Assembly: GCF_900119315.1 (NCBI RefSeq)
Contig: NZ_LT827010.1
Span: 8,240,001-8,304,000, forward strand
DNA: 64,000 nt
Reading direction: 5' to 3'
From: Actinoplanes sp. SE50/110
GTDB lineage: Bacteria > Actinomycetota > Actinomycetes > Mycobacteriales > Micromonosporaceae
The position numbers were made by a program, and so were the translations under genes. Numbering within the stretch: position 1 is the first letter of the stretch; each line of letters starts with the position of its first letter. Under the pieces are notes generated by a model, which did not search any database, was not told the origin of the DNA, and worked only from the letters and a program-made list of their open reading frames with translations. Shown one piece after another: positions 8,406 to 16,323 of the stretch.

Positions 8406-9368
8406 CTAGGCGGCGGCGCGGGACAGGCGGTCGCGGACGGCCAGCCAGTCCTCGGTGCGCGGCGGCTCCTGGACCAGGATCGTGCCGGCGCCCGCGTCGT
8501 CGAGGCGGTGCAGGGCGGCGTACAGGTCCGCCGCATACTCACGGGGGTCGGCGGAGAGGATCTCGATCAGGTCGTACGACGGGGTGGGGCAACCCTCGTA
8601 CGACAGGATCGCCACGGGCCCGGCGAGCCCGGACCGGTCCGCCTCCCGCAGCGCCGGCAGCATGATGGTCCTGGCGCGCGGCGCGTAGTGCCGGCGGCTC
8701 ATCCCGGGTGACGGCCGGGCCGTGCCGTCCGCGGTCTCCGTGTCGCGCAGCGCGATCGTGCCGGTGACCTCGCGCAGCGCGCGCAGGCTCAGCGCGCCCG
8801 GGCGCAGCAGCGTCGGCACCCCGGTGGTCAGGTCCAGCACGGTCGACTCGATGCCCCACGAGCACGGGCCGCCGTCGAGCACCAGCGGCACGTCGGGCAG
8901 GCTGCGCAGCACGTGGCCGGCGGTGGTCGGCGAGATCGACTCGGAGCGGTTGGCGCTGGGGGCGGCGAGCGGCAGTCCGCTGGCCTCGAGCAGGCGCAGC
9001 GCCACCTCGTGCGCCGGGATGCGCACGGCGATCGTGTCGTTGTCCGCGCCGACCCCGGCCAGGTGCGCGGCGCGGCGCACCACCAGGGTGAGCGGGCCGG
9101 GCCAGAACCGTGCGGCCAGCGCGTCCGCGGCGGCCGGCCACTCGGCGGCCAGGGCACGGGCCGCTTCGACCGTGGCCACGTGCACGATCAGCGGGTTCCA
9201 GGCGGGCCGGTTCTTGAGCCGGTAGACCTCGCCGATCGCCTGTTTCGAGAACGCGTTCGCACCGAGGCCGTAGACGGTCTCGGTGGGGAAGGCGACCACC
9301 GAGTCGGCGCGCAGAATCGCGACCGCCCGGTCGATGCCCGCGGCGTCCGGCGGGGCAAGCCGGCTCAC
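8406..9368 (-). CDS. L-threonylcarbamoyladenylate synthase, long Sua5 type
   Basis: The 320-residue protein carries a YrdC/Sua5 domain at about residues 5-200 (AFPTETVYGLGANA, NPLIVHV, FWPGPLTLV, APSANRS). A C-terminal Sua5 extension begins near SPGMSRRHYAPR. The family makes threonylcarbamoyl-AMP from threonine, bicarbonate and ATP for the t6A modification of tRNAs. The GTG at 9368 overlaps the stop of the upstream phosphatase gene (GTGA). Upstream in-frame sequence belongs to that gene's shadow. A second, short YrdC protein is encoded at 9960-10604, so either could be the main tRNA-modification enzyme. Confidence 0.88.
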   Translation of the reverse strand: MSRLAPPDAAGIDRAVAILRADSVVAFPTETVYGLGANAFSKQAIGEVYRLKNRPAWNPLIVHVATVEAARALAAEWPAAADALAARFWPGPLTLVVRRAAHLAGVGADNDTIAVRIPAHEVALRLLEASGLPLAAPSANRSESISPTTAGHVLRSLPDVPLVLDGGPCSWGIESTVLDLTTGVPTLLRPGALSLRALREVTGTIALRDTETADGTARPSPGMSRRHYAPRARTIMLPALREADRSGLAGPVAILSYEGCPTPSYDLIEILSADPREYAADLYAALHRLDDAGAGTILVQEPPRTEDWLAVRDRLSRAAA

Positions 9369-9958
9369 GGGAGCAGCAACGTGGCGAACGGGACGGTGGT
9401 GTCCTCGATCTCGTCGGCCACCCGCTGGAAGGTCTGGTCGCCGCGGCCCCACGGGTCGTCCAGGTCGTCGGTGAGCAGCGGCGCCTCGGCGCCGCGCAGC
9501 CGGGCCACCGCCTCGACGATGGCCGCCCCGCGCTGGTGGACCGACTCCGCCTCGGGTTTGGCCGGGGGCAGCGCGGCGGCGTCGACCGCGCCGAGCAGCC
9601 GGCCGAACTCGCCGAGCACGAATGTCCGGTCGGCGGCGTCCGGGCGCAGCGCCACCACGTAGTCGAACTGGTCGGCGGTCGCGGTGAGGATCAGGTCGGC
9701 CTCGTCGATGAAGTCGCCGCGCAGCTTGCGCGCCTGGAAGCCGTCGTCGGAGCCACGCCGGGCGCGAACCTGCCGGGCGGCCGGCGGATTCATCTCCTCG
9801 CCCTCGTGCCACCCGCCGGTGCCGGCGCTGACGCTGCGCAGCAACGGGCCGCCGGACGTCTCGGCCCGGTCCCGGACCGCCCGGTCGAGCAGCCGCTCGG
9901 CCATCGGGGACCGGCAGATGTTGCCCATGCAGATGTGCAGGACGGTGAACGGCGCCAC
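9365..9958 (-). CDS. Low-molecular-weight protein tyrosine phosphatase
   Basis: The 197-residue protein has the LMW-PTP P-loop CMGNICRS (CX5R) at about residues 10-17 and the general-acid region DDLDDPWGRG near the C-terminus. These enzymes dephosphorylate protein tyrosines, and bacterial members also target low-molecular or arginine phosphates. The GTG at 9958 is one base after the stop of the upstream YrdC gene, and the 3' end overlaps sua5. The reading frame extends to 10048, but that stretch duplicates the end of the YrdC gene and was excluded. It is about 40 residues longer than the minimal family because of an internal acidic insertion. Confidence 0.88.
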   Translation of the reverse strand: MAPFTVLHICMGNICRSPMAERLLDRAVRDRAETSGGPLLRSVSAGTGGWHEGEEMNPPAARQVRARRGSDDGFQARKLRGDFIDEADLILTATADQFDYVVALRPDAADRTFVLGEFGRLLGAVDAAALPPAKPEAESVHQRGAAIVEAVARLRGAEAPLLTDDLDDPWGRGDQTFQRVADEIEDTTVPFATLLLP

Positions 9959-9959
9959 C

Positions 9960-10604
9960 TCAGGCCTGCCCCTCGACGATCTCCGGAACGACGTCGCGCA
10001 GTTTTTCCACCGGGATCGAGCCGACCCGCAGGACCCGGGGCACGTCACCGGTCACGTCGACCACCGTGCTCGGCCACGGGTCGGTCGCCGGGCCCGCCTC
10101 CAGGTAGACGCGCGCTGCATACTCCAGCTGGTCGCGGGCCTCCTCGGCGGTCAGCGGGGAGGGCGAGCCGACCTTGTTCGCGGTGGTGACCGCCATCGGG
10201 CCGACCTCGCGCAGCACCTCCAGGGCGACCGGGTGCAGCGGCATCCGGACGGCGACCACGCCGCCGGTCTCCCCCAGGTCCCACTGCAGGCTCGGCGAAT
10301 GCTCCACCAGGATGGTCAACGCGCCCGGCCAGAACGCGTCGGCCAGGTCCCGGGCGGCCCGGGGCAGCGAGTAGACCAGCCCGTCCAGGGTGTGCCGGGA
10401 GCCGACCAGCACCGGCGGCGGCACCCGGCGGTCCGAGCCGCGGGCGTGGTGCAGCTGGGTGATCGCGTGCGAGGTGAACGCGTCGGCGCCGATCCCGTAC
10501 ACCGTGTCGGTGGGCAGCACCACGAGCTCACCGCTCCTGGCCGCCTCGACGGCCGCCGCGATGCCACGATCACGATCGGCGATGGCGGTGCAGTCGTAGA
10601 GCAT
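9960..10604 (-). CDS. L-threonylcarbamoyladenylate synthase, short YrdC type
   Basis: The 214-residue YrdC-domain protein contains VVLPTDTVYGIGADAF near residue 30, a KRxxP-like loop changed to DRRVPPPVLV, FWPGALTILV and TTANKVGSPSP. It lacks the C-terminal Sua5 domain of its neighbour at 8406-9368. It probably makes threonylcarbamoyl-AMP for t6A. The ATG at 10604 follows an in-frame GTG at 10607, and either may be used. It is the first gene downstream of prmC (24 bases) and is followed by the phosphatase gene, with one base between stop and start. Confidence 0.87.
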   Translation of the reverse strand: MLYDCTAIADRDRGIAAAVEAARSGELVVLPTDTVYGIGADAFTSHAITQLHHARGSDRRVPPPVLVGSRHTLDGLVYSLPRAARDLADAFWPGALTILVEHSPSLQWDLGETGGVVAVRMPLHPVALEVLREVGPMAVTTANKVGSPSPLTAEEARDQLEYAARVYLEAGPATDPWPSTVVDVTGDVPRVLRVGSIPVEKLRDVVPEIVEGQA

Positions 10605-10628
10605 CACGACGTGCAGTCTGCCATGCCG

Positions 10629-11492
10629 TCACCGGCGGCGGGCGGTGGCGTATCGGGGCCGGCCGGTGAGATCGTCGTGCGCGGTCACCTCGGTGAACCG
10701 GCCGTCCGCGCGCAGCAGGCCGGGCACCGCCGCACCGTGCACGTCGTCGTGTTCGACGCCGATCCAGCCGCCCGGCCGGAGCAGCGCCGCGGCGTTCGCG
10801 ATGACCGGCCGGATCACCGACAGCCCGTCGGCCCCGCCGAAGACCGCCTCGGCCGGGTCGTGATCGGACACCTCGGGGGGCACCGGGGTGCCGTCGGGGA
10901 CGTACGGCGGATTGCAGAGCAGCACATCGACCTGACCGTGCAAGTCGGACAGCAGACCCGGATCGGTCACGTCGGCCTCGACCACCTCCAGGTTGCCGAC
11001 GCCCGCGCTGTTGCGCCGCAACCAGGGCAGGGCGTCCGCCGACCGCTCCACGGCGAGCACCCGGCCGGCGCCCGACTCGGTGGCCACCGACACCGCGATC
11101 GCTCCGCTGCCGCTGCACAGGTCGACCACCAGCGCGCCCGGCGCGGTCCGCTCGATGCCCCAGCCGGCCAGCAGCTCGGTCTCCGGGCGGGGCACGAAGA
11201 CCCCGGGCCCGACCGCGAGCTCCAGGTGCCGGAACGCGGCCGTGCCGAGCAGGTGCTGCAACGGGATCCGCTCGGCCCGCGCGGCGACCAACTCGCGCAG
11301 CCGGGCCGCCTCGTCCGCGCGGATCGCGTCGATCAGTATCAGCCGCCCGCGGGGCACATTCAGCACGTGGGCGGCGAGCAACTCGGCGTCGACCCGCGGA
11401 GAGGACACACCGGACGCGGAGAGTTCGGCGGCCGCCGATGCGAGTTCGGGTGCCAGACGGGTCCGGCGGGGGTGTTCGTCAGGCGGTGTCAC
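10629..11492 (-). CDS. prmC: Peptide chain release factor N5-glutamine methyltransferase
   Basis: This SAM-dependent enzyme methylates the glutamine of the GGQ motif in release factors. The 287-residue product has an N-terminal helical substrate-recognition domain, the family signature FVPRPETELL, the SAM loop VVDLCSGSGAIAVSV and the catalytic NPPYVPDG. The GTG at 11492 is the only start giving a normal length, and farther upstream the frame has no PrmC similarity. Its substrate gene prfA lies upstream on the same strand but is separated by two rightward genes, unlike the usual contiguous prfA-prmC arrangement. Confidence 0.93.
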   Translation of the reverse strand: MTPPDEHPRRTRLAPELASAAAELSASGVSSPRVDAELLAAHVLNVPRGRLILIDAIRADEAARLRELVAARAERIPLQHLLGTAAFRHLELAVGPGVFVPRPETELLAGWGIERTAPGALVVDLCSGSGAIAVSVATESGAGRVLAVERSADALPWLRRNSAGVGNLEVVEADVTDPGLLSDLHGQVDVLLCNPPYVPDGTPVPPEVSDHDPAEAVFGGADGLSVIRPVIANAAALLRPGGWIGVEHDDVHGAAVPGLLRADGRFTEVTAHDDLTGRPRYATARRR

Positions 11493-11570
11493 GGCATAAT
11501 CATGAGACGTCGCGCACGCCGGGGACCGGCCGGGTCGCCCAGCGCCGCGCCGAGCCCGGGGAGGCGCCTG

Positions 11571-13067
11571 GTGGGTTGGTTGGACCAGCTCGCGGAGCAT
11601 GCCGATGATCTGCGCCGGGCCGGGGGCCTGCAGCAGAACGGCCGCTCGGCCCAGGCCCTGCCGATCCTGGACGCGGTGCTGTCCACCGCCACCGATCCGA
11701 CCACCCGCGCCTACGCGCTGATCCAGCGCTTCGGTGCGCTGATCAACCTGGGCCGGGTCGCCGAGCTCGCGGTCGCGATGGCGGCGGCCGCCGAGGCGGT
11801 GCGCGAGGTCCCCGACCCCTATCTGCGTGGCCAGATGCACGCCTTCGCCGCCCTCGGCGCCCACCTGCAGAGCAATCTGGACCGCGGGGTGACCCACCTG
11901 GTGCAGGCCGCCCGCTCGCTGGCTGCGGTGCCGGAGGCCGACGAGGAGACCGCCTGGGGCTGGCACGACCTCGCCATGGCGTATTCGTATCTCGGCTTCC
12001 ACGGCCAGGCGCTGACCGCGATCGAGCAGGCCCGCGAGGTCGGGGCGAGCGCCGGGCTGACCCCCGAGGTGTTCGCCGCCCCCGGCATCCGGCTGCGCAA
12101 CGCGGTCTCCCTCGACCACCAGGGCGACACCGACGGCTGCCTGCGGGTGCTGCGCGACATCGACGCCGAGCTGTCCCGGTACGTCGCGACCGACCAGCTG
12201 CGCCCGGGCAGCCGCGCGGTCTACGGCTACGCGCTGGCCCGCCGCGCGGCCCTGGGCGAGCCCACCGAGGACGGCGCGGCCCGCTGGCTGACCGGCGGCG
12301 GCGACAGCGTCCGCACCCGCGACCTGCAGCACCTCGGCGCGGTCTGCCTGACCATCGCGGCCGGCAAGCCGGAGCGGGCGCTCACCATGCTCGAGACGGT
12401 GCCGGTCTCGGCCGAGGTGCTGGGCGCCCCCGAGCCGGCCCGGTTGCGCAGCATCTGCCACGCCAGCGCGGGCGACCACGCCGCCGCGCACGCCGCCGAC
12501 CGGTACGCGTTCCGGCTCGCCGCCCAGCGCATCGACCAGCTCCGCGACGGCTATCTGGACGGGGTCGCGGCCCGGCTGGACGCCCAGGAGACCCAGCGCG
12601 ACCCGCACCGCTACGGCGACGAGACGCTCACCGATCCGCTCACCGGCCTGCCCAACCGCCGCCAGCTGGAGCACTATGTGGACGCCCTGCTGGCCCGGGG
12701 CGAGCGCGCCGCGATCGGGGTCTGCGACATCGTCGGGTTCACCACGGTCAACATGCGGCACGGCCGACACTGCGGCGACCTGGTGCTGCAGCGGATCGCC
12801 GGGGTGCTGGCCCGGGTGATGCGCCGCGGCGACTTCGTGGCCCGGTTCGCCGGCGACGAGTTCGTCCTGGTGCTGCCGGGCGCCGGCCCGCACCAGGCGG
12901 CCGAGGTGTCCCGCCGGATCAGCGCCGCCGCGGCCGCGGAGAACTGGCAGGTGCTGGTCCCCGGCACCCCGATCGGGCTGGCCGCCGGCTGGTCCGAGGT
13001 GGGCACCAACGGGCGGGGCCTCGGCGCCGCCCTGGCGGCCGCCGCGGCGAGCCGGAAACCGACCTAG
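11571..13067 (+). CDS. GGDEF-domain protein (diguanylate cyclase) with N-terminal TPR-like helical region
   Basis: The 498-residue protein has about 330 residues of Ala/Leu-rich helical repeats resembling TPRs, then a GGDEF domain beginning at DPLTGLPNRRQLEHYV. The active-site loop reads RFAGDEFVLVLP, an AGDEF variant that is usually still catalytic. The I-site RxxD is not obvious. It would make cyclic di-GMP, with the helical region sensing or scaffolding. The GTG at 11571 has GGGGAGG upstream. An alternative ATG at 11502 adds 23 Arg-rich residues. Divergent from prmC with a short intergenic region, it appears inserted between prfA and prmC. Confidence 0.82.
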   Translation: MGWLDQLAEHADDLRRAGGLQQNGRSAQALPILDAVLSTATDPTTRAYALIQRFGALINLGRVAELAVAMAAAAEAVREVPDPYLRGQMHAFAALGAHLQSNLDRGVTHLVQAARSLAAVPEADEETAWGWHDLAMAYSYLGFHGQALTAIEQAREVGASAGLTPEVFAAPGIRLRNAVSLDHQGDTDGCLRVLRDIDAELSRYVATDQLRPGSRAVYGYALARRAALGEPTEDGAARWLTGGGDSVRTRDLQHLGAVCLTIAAGKPERALTMLETVPVSAEVLGAPEPARLRSICHASAGDHAAAHAADRYAFRLAAQRIDQLRDGYLDGVAARLDAQETQRDPHRYGDETLTDPLTGLPNRRQLEHYVDALLARGERAAIGVCDIVGFTTVNMRHGRHCGDLVLQRIAGVLARVMRRGDFVARFAGDEFVLVLPGAGPHQAAEVSRRISAAAAAENWQVLVPGTPIGLAAGWSEVGTNGRGLGAALAAAAASRKPT

Positions 13068-13217
13068 ATGACCGTCACCGGACCGGGCGAGCCGGCGCCG
13101 GCCGACGTCCGGCCGCCGCCCCCGGTGGCGGGTCCGGCCGGCGGCGGTCGCCCTGGCCGAGCTGGTCAGCCGGCCCGCGGCGATCGTCGACACCCGGCGC
13201 TGCGCCGGCTCCGGTGA
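13068..13217 (+). CDS. Possible 49-codon ORF after the GGDEF gene; doubtful
   Basis: The ATG begins one base after the GGDEF stop codon. The start (MTVTGPGEPAPAD) resembles the start of the propeller protein downstream (MTVIELGQVGPPD). After about 24 codons the coding-like third-position pattern shifts to another frame that continues through the tandem repeat to 13386. It could be a small gene, or a remnant of a duplicated and frameshifted gene. Evidence is weak. Confidence 0.25.
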   Translation: MTVTGPGEPAPADVRPPPPVAGPAGGGRPGRAGQPARGDRRHPALRRLR

Positions 13218-13233
13218 CCGGGTGCCGCGCCAG

Positions 13234-13372
13234 GAGGCAGACCGGGCGCCGGGCCACGAGGCAGACCGGGCGCCGGGCCACGAGGCAGACCGGGCGCCGG
13301 GCCACGAGGCAGACCGGGCGCCGGGCCACGAGGCAGACCGGGCGCCGGGCCACGAGGCAGACCGGGCGCCGG
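13234..13372. repeat. 24-bp perfect tandem repeat, five full copies plus a partial sixth
   Basis: The unit GAGGCAGACCGGGCGCCGGG followed by CCAC is repeated exactly at 13234, 13258, 13282, 13306 and 13330, and starts again at 13354 before diverging. Because 24 is a multiple of three, every frame that is open stays open. One frame reads (EADRAPGH)n and another reads a basic (RRATRQTG)n that is continuous with the downstream propeller protein. Perfect identity suggests recent expansion or homogenisation. Confidence 0.95.
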
Positions 13373-13411
13373 TCGCCCGGATATGACCCCGGTCATAGGA
13401 TCGACGGCACG

Positions 13412-14740
13412 ATGACCGTGATCGAGCTGGGCCAGGTGGGTCCGCCGGACGCCGAGCCGGAGCCGGGACCGGAGTTCCGGTTCCGCCGGCATACCGTGAG
13501 CCGGGCGGTCGCGGCCGGGCTGGCCGTGCTCTGCGCGGTCGGCCTGGGCGGTGCCGCCCGCCCCGCGCCACCCACCCTGGCCGAGAGCTGGTCCGCCACG
13601 GTCCCGGTGGACTCCTACCCGTACGCCGTCCAGGACATCGTCCTGATCAACAGCGGCGACCCGGGCAGACCGGAGGTCAGGGCGCTCGACGCGGCCACCG
13701 GCGCGACCCGCTGGGCGGCCACCCACGGCGAGTTCCCGAACGGGTTGTCGTGGAGCCCGGAGAACGGCCGGCTCTACTCCGCGCTGCACACCCGGACCGT
13801 GCAGCTCACCGACGGGGTGGCCTATTTCGGCACCGGCACGATGGCGGTGGACGGCCACACCGGCCGGACCATCTGGCAGCGCGACGGCGACCAGGTGGGC
13901 GCCACCGCCGGTGAGGTGCTGCTCGGCGACCGCGACGACACCGGTCTGATCACCAGGCTGCACCTGGTCCGGGCCACCGACGCGACGGAGCTCTGGCAGC
14001 GCCCGATCACCCCGGTGGAGAACGCCGTGGTCGACAACGGGCGGATCGTCTTCGACACCACCGGCGGCGAGATCACCACGCTGCGCCTCAGCGACGGGGT
14101 GCCGCTGGCCACCCGGCGGATCGACCCGCCGCAGGCCGGCACCCCCGGCTCGTCCTGGCAACCCCAGGTGCTCAACGGCCTGTTCTACGACATCCGGCGG
14201 ACCCCGGCCGACACCGCGGTGACCGCCTACCGGGTGGACACACTGACCGAGACGTGGCGGGCCACCGCCTCCGGAGCGGTGTACGTGCAGGACTGCGGCC
14301 CGGTGGTGTGCGTCAGCGACACGCATCTGACCATCGCACTCGACCCGGCGACCGGCGCGCGGCGCTGGCAGCTGGCCGAGTCCTCCATCGAGCGGATCGA
14401 CGACGGCCATCTGCTGGTCGGCAGCCGGGACGAGCAGTCCGCCTGGACCGTGGTGGACTCCCGGACCGGGGCCACGGTGGCGACGGCGCCGCCCGGCGGC
14501 GCGGTGCTGACCGTGACCGGGAAGAGGTATCTGGTGGTGCTGCGGGACGTCACCGCGCCGGTGAACCACGTCGCGGTCGCCCGCTGGGATCCGGCGACCG
14601 GCCGGCAAGCGCTGCTCGGCTCACTTCCCGGCCGGACCGACACCTGCTCGATGACCGGCCCCCGCCTGCTCTGCTACGGCGGCGGCCGGCTCGGCGTGAC
14701 GGACCTGGTCGCCGCCGCCGGGCTCACTACCGCCGGCTGA
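13412..14740 (+). CDS. Membrane-anchored PQQ-type beta-propeller protein
   Basis: The 442-residue protein has a short acidic cytoplasmic start, one membrane or uncleaved signal segment (about residues 32-50, VAAGLAVLCAVGLGGA) and then an extracytoplasmic domain. That domain contains repeated WD/PQQ-like blades with GATRWAA, GRTIWQ, ATELWQ, TETWRA and GARRWQL. Such proteins are scaffolds without a predictable reaction. The ATG at 13412 is chosen because upstream codons are the 24-bp repeat array, although the frame stays open to a GTG at 13214. Its last 14 bases overlap the convergent prfA stop. Confidence 0.7.
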   Translation: MTVIELGQVGPPDAEPEPGPEFRFRRHTVSRAVAAGLAVLCAVGLGGAARPAPPTLAESWSATVPVDSYPYAVQDIVLINSGDPGRPEVRALDAATGATRWAATHGEFPNGLSWSPENGRLYSALHTRTVQLTDGVAYFGTGTMAVDGHTGRTIWQRDGDQVGATAGEVLLGDRDDTGLITRLHLVRATDATELWQRPITPVENAVVDNGRIVFDTTGGEITTLRLSDGVPLATRRIDPPQAGTPGSSWQPQVLNGLFYDIRRTPADTAVTAYRVDTLTETWRATASGAVYVQDCGPVVCVSDTHLTIALDPATGARRWQLAESSIERIDDGHLLVGSRDEQSAWTVVDSRTGATVATAPPGGAVLTVTGKRYLVVLRDVTAPVNHVAVARWDPATGRQALLGSLPGRTDTCSMTGPRLLCYGGGRLGVTDLVAAAGLTTAG

Positions 14741-15815
14741 GCTCCGTGTCACCGGCGAGCCGGGCCTGACGGTCCGCCTCGGCCAGCGCGTCCAGCACCG
14801 CGTCCAGCTCACCGCCGAGCACCAGGTCCAGGTTGTACGCGGTGTAGCCGATCCGGTGGTCGGTGATCCGGTTCTGCGGGAAGTTGTACGTCCGCACCCG
14901 CTCGGAGCGGTCCACCGTCCGCACCTGCGCCTTGCGCGCGTCGCCGGCCGCGGCGTCCGCCGCCTCCTGCGCCTGGGCGAGCAGCCGGGACCGCAGGATG
15001 CGCATCGCCGACTCCTTGTTCTGCAGCTGGCTCTTCTCGTTCTGGCAGCTCACCACGGTGCCGGTGGGGAGGTGCGTGATCCGGACGGCGGAGTCGGTGG
15101 TGTTGACCGACTGCCCACCCGGCCCGGACGAGCGATAGACGTCGATCCGTAGGTCACCCGGCTCGATCTGGACGTCCACATCCTCGGCCTCGGGCAGCAC
15201 CAGCACGCCGGCCGCCGAGGTGTGGATCCGGCCCTGCGACTCGGTGACCGGGACGCGCTGCACCCGGTGCACGCCGCCCTCCCACTTCATCCGGGACCAG
15301 ACCCCGTGACCGCCCTCCGGCACCCCCTTGGTCTTCACCGCGACCGAGATGTCCTTCACGCCGCCCAGGTCCGACTCCTGCGAGTCGATCACCTCGACCA
15401 CCCAGCCGCGGCGTTCCGCGTACCGGGTGTACATGCGCAGCAGGTCGCCGGCGAACAGCGCGGACTCCTGCCCGCCCTCGCCCGCCTTGATCTCGATGAT
15501 CACGTCCTTGGCGTCGCTCGGGTCGCGCGGGATCAGCATCTCGCCGAGCTTCTCCTCCAGCGCCGGGAGGACGGCGGCGACCGCCTCCACCTCACCGGCG
15601 AAGGCCGGATCCTCGGCGGCCAGCTCCCTGGCGGCGGCCAGATCGGCGCGGGCCGCCTCCAGCTCGGCGTGCGCCGCGTAGAGCGGCGCCAGCTCGGCGA
15701 ACCGGCGGCCCACCCGGCGGACCAGCGCCTGGTCGGCGTGGATCGACGGGTCCTCCATCCGCTTCTCCAGGTCCGCGTACTCGGCGAGAAGCGTGCTCAA
15801 ACGGTCGTTGCTCAT
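14727..15815 (-). CDS. prfA: Peptide chain release factor 1
   Basis: RF1 recognises UAA and UAG stop codons and triggers peptide release. The 362-residue product has the N-terminal helical domain, the central codon-recognition region (with QRVPVTESQGRIHTSAA) and the universal GGQ loop in SSGPGGQSVNTTDSAVR, the target of PrmC. The ATG at 15815 with GGAG upstream gives the standard length. The open frame to 15851 adds twelve residues that run into the rpmE terminator region. It lies directly downstream of rpmE, as in other actinobacteria. Confidence 0.96.
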   Translation of the reverse strand: MSNDRLSTLLAEYADLEKRMEDPSIHADQALVRRVGRRFAELAPLYAAHAELEAARADLAAARELAAEDPAFAGEVEAVAAVLPALEEKLGEMLIPRDPSDAKDVIIEIKAGEGGQESALFAGDLLRMYTRYAERRGWVVEVIDSQESDLGGVKDISVAVKTKGVPEGGHGVWSRMKWEGGVHRVQRVPVTESQGRIHTSAAGVLVLPEAEDVDVQIEPGDLRIDVYRSSGPGGQSVNTTDSAVRITHLPTGTVVSCQNEKSQLQNKESAMRILRSRLLAQAQEAADAAAGDARKAQVRTVDRSERVRTYNFPQNRITDHRIGYTAYNLDLVLGGELDAVLDALAEADRQARLAGDTELSRR

Positions 15816-15856
15816 CTTCTTCAATCTCCGGGCCTGGAAAAACGGACGCACATGCG

Positions 15857-15894
15857 AACGGCGCCCGCCCCGGTTCTCCGGGACGGGCGCCGTT
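15857..15894 (-). terminator. Hairpin downstream of rpmE
   Basis: An 11-base stem (AACGGCGCCCG pairing 15857-15867 with 15884-15894) encloses a smaller inner CCCGG/CCGGG pairing. On the leftward strand it is followed after a short gap by a run of five T residues at 15838-15842. It may terminate or attenuate rpmE transcription before prfA. Confidence 0.65.
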
Positions 15895-15901
15895 GAAGCA
15901 G

Positions 15902-16126
15902 TTACTTCTTCTTCGCGGCGTTGACCTTGGCGTACTTCGCCTGGAACTTCGCGACCCGGCCCGCGGTGTCGAGGACGCGCTGCTTGCCGGTGTAGAACGG
16001 GTGGCAGGCGCTGCAGGTCTCGACGCGGATCTCGCCGCCCTTGGCGGTGCTACGGGTGCTGAAGGTGCTGCCGCAGGAGCAGATGACCTCGGTGGTCGTG
16101 TACTCCGGGTGGATACCGCTCTTCAT
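15902..16126 (-). CDS. rpmE: 50S ribosomal protein L31, zinc-binding form
   Basis: The 74-residue L31 has the four cysteines of the C+ form (VICSCGSTF and ETCSACHPFYTG), which bind one zinc. The N-terminus MKSGIHPEY fixes the ATG at 16126, with the upstream open frame being leader sequence. The protein occupies the subunit interface of the ribosome. The gene heads the leftward rpmE-prfA unit and is divergent from the RNA-repair operon. Confidence 0.96.
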   Translation of the reverse strand: MKSGIHPEYTTTEVICSCGSTFSTRSTAKGGEIRVETCSACHPFYTGKQRVLDTAGRVAKFQAKYAKVNAAKKK

Positions 16127-16323
16127 GTCTTCTCGGTCCCTCTCGATGATGCGGGCCGCCGGGTCGCTCTGTGATGAGTGAGAGCGGGAACCGGAACCCT
16201 TACTGGCCGATGTACCAGTCTGCCATGCCTCCCGTACCGGCCGGAAATCAGGAGGTGCAACTGGTTTCGCAAGCCATAACGTGAGCGGCCTTCCCGTCAT
16301 TCCCGCTCACGAAAGACCCTGCC

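Noticed and set aside
13234..13372. CRISPR array
   Set aside because: The 24-bp units are contiguous with no spacers, and no cas genes are nearby.
13166..14608. 480-codon minus-strand frame containing the repeat as Pro/Arg/Gly-rich units
   Set aside because: Antisense shadow of the propeller gene; no domain signature.
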